Below are positions 59,101-62,100 of a stretch of 64,000 nt of DNA, one piece after another. The stretch is from Aspidapion aeneum (Eukaryota; Arthropoda; Insecta; Coleoptera; Brentidae), in the NCBI GenBank assembly GCA_963576565.1, contig OY755038.1:14702087-14766086 (forward strand), written 5' to 3'. Position 1 is the first letter of the stretch; each line of letters opens with the position of its first letter. Both the position numbers and the translations under genes were made by a program. The notes under the pieces were generated by a model. It searched no databases. It was not told where the DNA came from and saw only the letters and a program-made list of their open reading frames with translations.

Positions 59101-62100
59101 GTCTGTTACTTGCAGAAGCTCTGATGACGTCAATAGGTCAAAACGGATAGGCTTGAATAAAAAAAGGTAAAGTTGGACTTTCCCTAAAAAATCCTCAGAT
59201 ATTTAGTTCTAACAGAAAATATACAGGGTGTTCTTAAGGAAGTTGCTGTCAAAATTTGACATAAGAAATGACACCTGACACTTCTGACCTAATACACAAG
59301 ATAATATGGACCCAATGACCCTGCACATGTGATTTAAGAACACCTTGTATAGTTTGTTGTCTCAGATAAAGAAAAATTGTAAAAATACTTACTGTACACC
59401 ATGATATCTTCGCTCCAAAATCTCAGGAAACTCAATTCCACCCTTCAGCCCCTCTAAGTCATCAGTATTTACCAAAAGAGATTTCGAAATCAAACAACTG
59501 TCCCCTCCACTCGAATTAAAAGACCCATCCTTGGTGTCATCTAAATTTTCAGATGGTTCCACTTCACTATTCCAGAAGTAGCATTTATTATCCTCTAGTT
59601 TATTCAGAATCTCAGTTACTGACAAACTGACATTTGTCATACTTGGAGGAGGTAAAATACCACTTAGTCCTTTTTGTAATCTAGAAAGTAGTCTTCGATC
59701 TAAATTATTTGTATACCTTTCGTTATTCTTTGTATTACTTGGTGAAAATAACTGTGGTTTTCTTGAAATGCCTTTTGCTAGAGGAACATTTTCTGAAATA
59801 ATCACTGGATCAAATTGCATATTGCTAAGGTCGTCTGTAAAATATGTTGAGCCACTAGTTTCCAAGTTATCGTCACTGAATAAGTCTGGGCTAATGTTAG
59901 GATCAATAGGAGGGGGGATTTTCTTTTCTGGTGTCATACTTGGATACTTTCTTTTTACTATATAATTTTCTTTCTCAGCTTTGGAAAAAACTAATGTTAA
60001 TCTGCGCCTTTTGGGAGATACAGAGTTTTTAACTTTATCCAATATACTCTTTGGTGATTCAAAAATAAAATTTGACTTAAATTTTTCTGTTTTTCCAACA
60101 TTTTCCGGATTTTTAATAGTTAAAGGCGATTCAAAAAAGAATTTTGATTTATCGTTTGATTTTGAATTATCCAAATGGTCTGTACAATTTGATATATCCA
60201 TTGAAGATTCATAATTTTCTTTATCCTTATTGTGAATAAAGTCGTGTTTTACTATTGTTTTTGTATTAGGTAAAATTGGGCTTCTTTCTGATAATTCAGT
60301 CTTTTCAAGACAGTCAGTTTCATAAACTTTTGGGGGAATTATGGGAGATAGTTCTGGCAAATCTGTTTCAGACATACCTGTCATATTTACATTAGTACTT
60401 TGTTTATTTTTAAGTTTACCATTTATTTCAAAATTAGGATGAATATTTGTATTATTTTCCCTGGACTGTGTAGCTTCTAGATCATTAATTTGATTTTCTA
60501 CATCTTTTTTTGAAACTGTTGGTAATAATTTTGGCAAGTCTGTTTCAGAAGTTCCATTACTTTTAGAATCAAGATCAATTTCTGCACTATTCTTATTATT
60601 TTGTGCTGTTTCTACACCATTAGTTTCATTTTTTACAACTGGAGTGTTGTCTGAATTGATATTAATTTGCTCATCACTATTTCTAGTTGTAGGAATTTGT
60701 TCAAAAATTATAGGTTCAAATTCATAGTTAGATTGCTCTAGAGACATATCAGAAAGAGTGTGGTTAATAGAAAGATCAGCATCTTGGACTGTGTCGTTGT
60801 AGTCAATTAGTGAATTCTCAAGATTAGTGAGTGTAGTGATAATTGGTTCTGCCGTAGGGATTTCGGTTGATTTAAGACTGCTGTTCTCACTTTCTAACCT
60901 ATTTTAAAGAAAAAAATATCATATCAACTCTTTATCAGTTTAGAGAACTTATTTCTTTTTAAAGTAGGACATTTTGAAGCAATTTTCTTCCTAATATACA
61001 AGTAAAACAAATTGAAAAATGTTTCTGGTATAAATAACTAACTAGTATGGTTCGATTCGGCACTGCAAAGAATGTGCCAAAGAAAAACTGCATTTCGTGT
61101 TATTGCTATTACACCAAACTGAGAACATGATACTAAAAAATTTAACGCTTTATCACTAAGTTAAATTTAGTAAACTTAAGAAATAAAACAATTATAACAA
61201 AAACATTTCCTGTGCAAAAAAGCCAAGTACACAAAAATGGCATTCCATAAAAAGAATTGAGATAAAAGTAAAGCCAAGTTCTCCAATACAAATTTCAAAA
61301 TGAAAAGTTCTTACTAGTTTGGAAATGTTTTTTTAAACTTTGCTATTACAGCCAAACTTCTTTATATTCAATTTAACACTGTGCCTGAGTCATTTGCAGC
61401 CGTAATAGCCAAGTTTAGAAAAACATTTCCAAACTAGTAAGAACCTTTCATTTTGAAATTTGTATTGGAGAACTTGGCTATACTTCTAACTCAATTCTTT
61501 TTACGGAATGCCATTTTCGCGTACTTGGCTATTTTTACATGAAATGTTTTTGTTATGATTTCACTTCTTTTTTCAAGGAATTGGATATTTAATTTTTAAA
61601 ATAGTAAAATATTGGATAATATTTAATTTTTAAAATAGTAAAGTATGCGGAATCTTGTTCAAAAGTGTTGCAATGCCTTATTTAAAATTTTGAGCATTTT
61701 TCCCATGGCTTTATCATAGTTCCTATCAGTATTCCAAAGTTTAGCTCTCTAACGTTTTTGGAAGTGGGCAATGTTACCTTCATATAACTTTACATTTATA
61801 GGGCAGGAGAGTAAAGAGTAAATTAAAATTTTGGGTTTTTTTTTCCATTGTTTTATCATAGTTCCTATCATCGTTCCAAAGCTCAGCTCTCTAGCGTTTC
61901 TGGAAATGGGCAATGTTACTTTTATATAAATTTACATTTATAGAAGAGGGAAGTAAATTAAAATGTTGGTGTTTTTAAATTTTTTCCTATAGCTCAGCTC
62001 TCTAGCGTTTCTGAAAGTGGGCAGTGTTTTTTAATTTTTTTCTATAGTTTTATCATAGTTCCTATCAGTCTACCAAAGCTCAGCTCTCTAGCGTTTCTGG

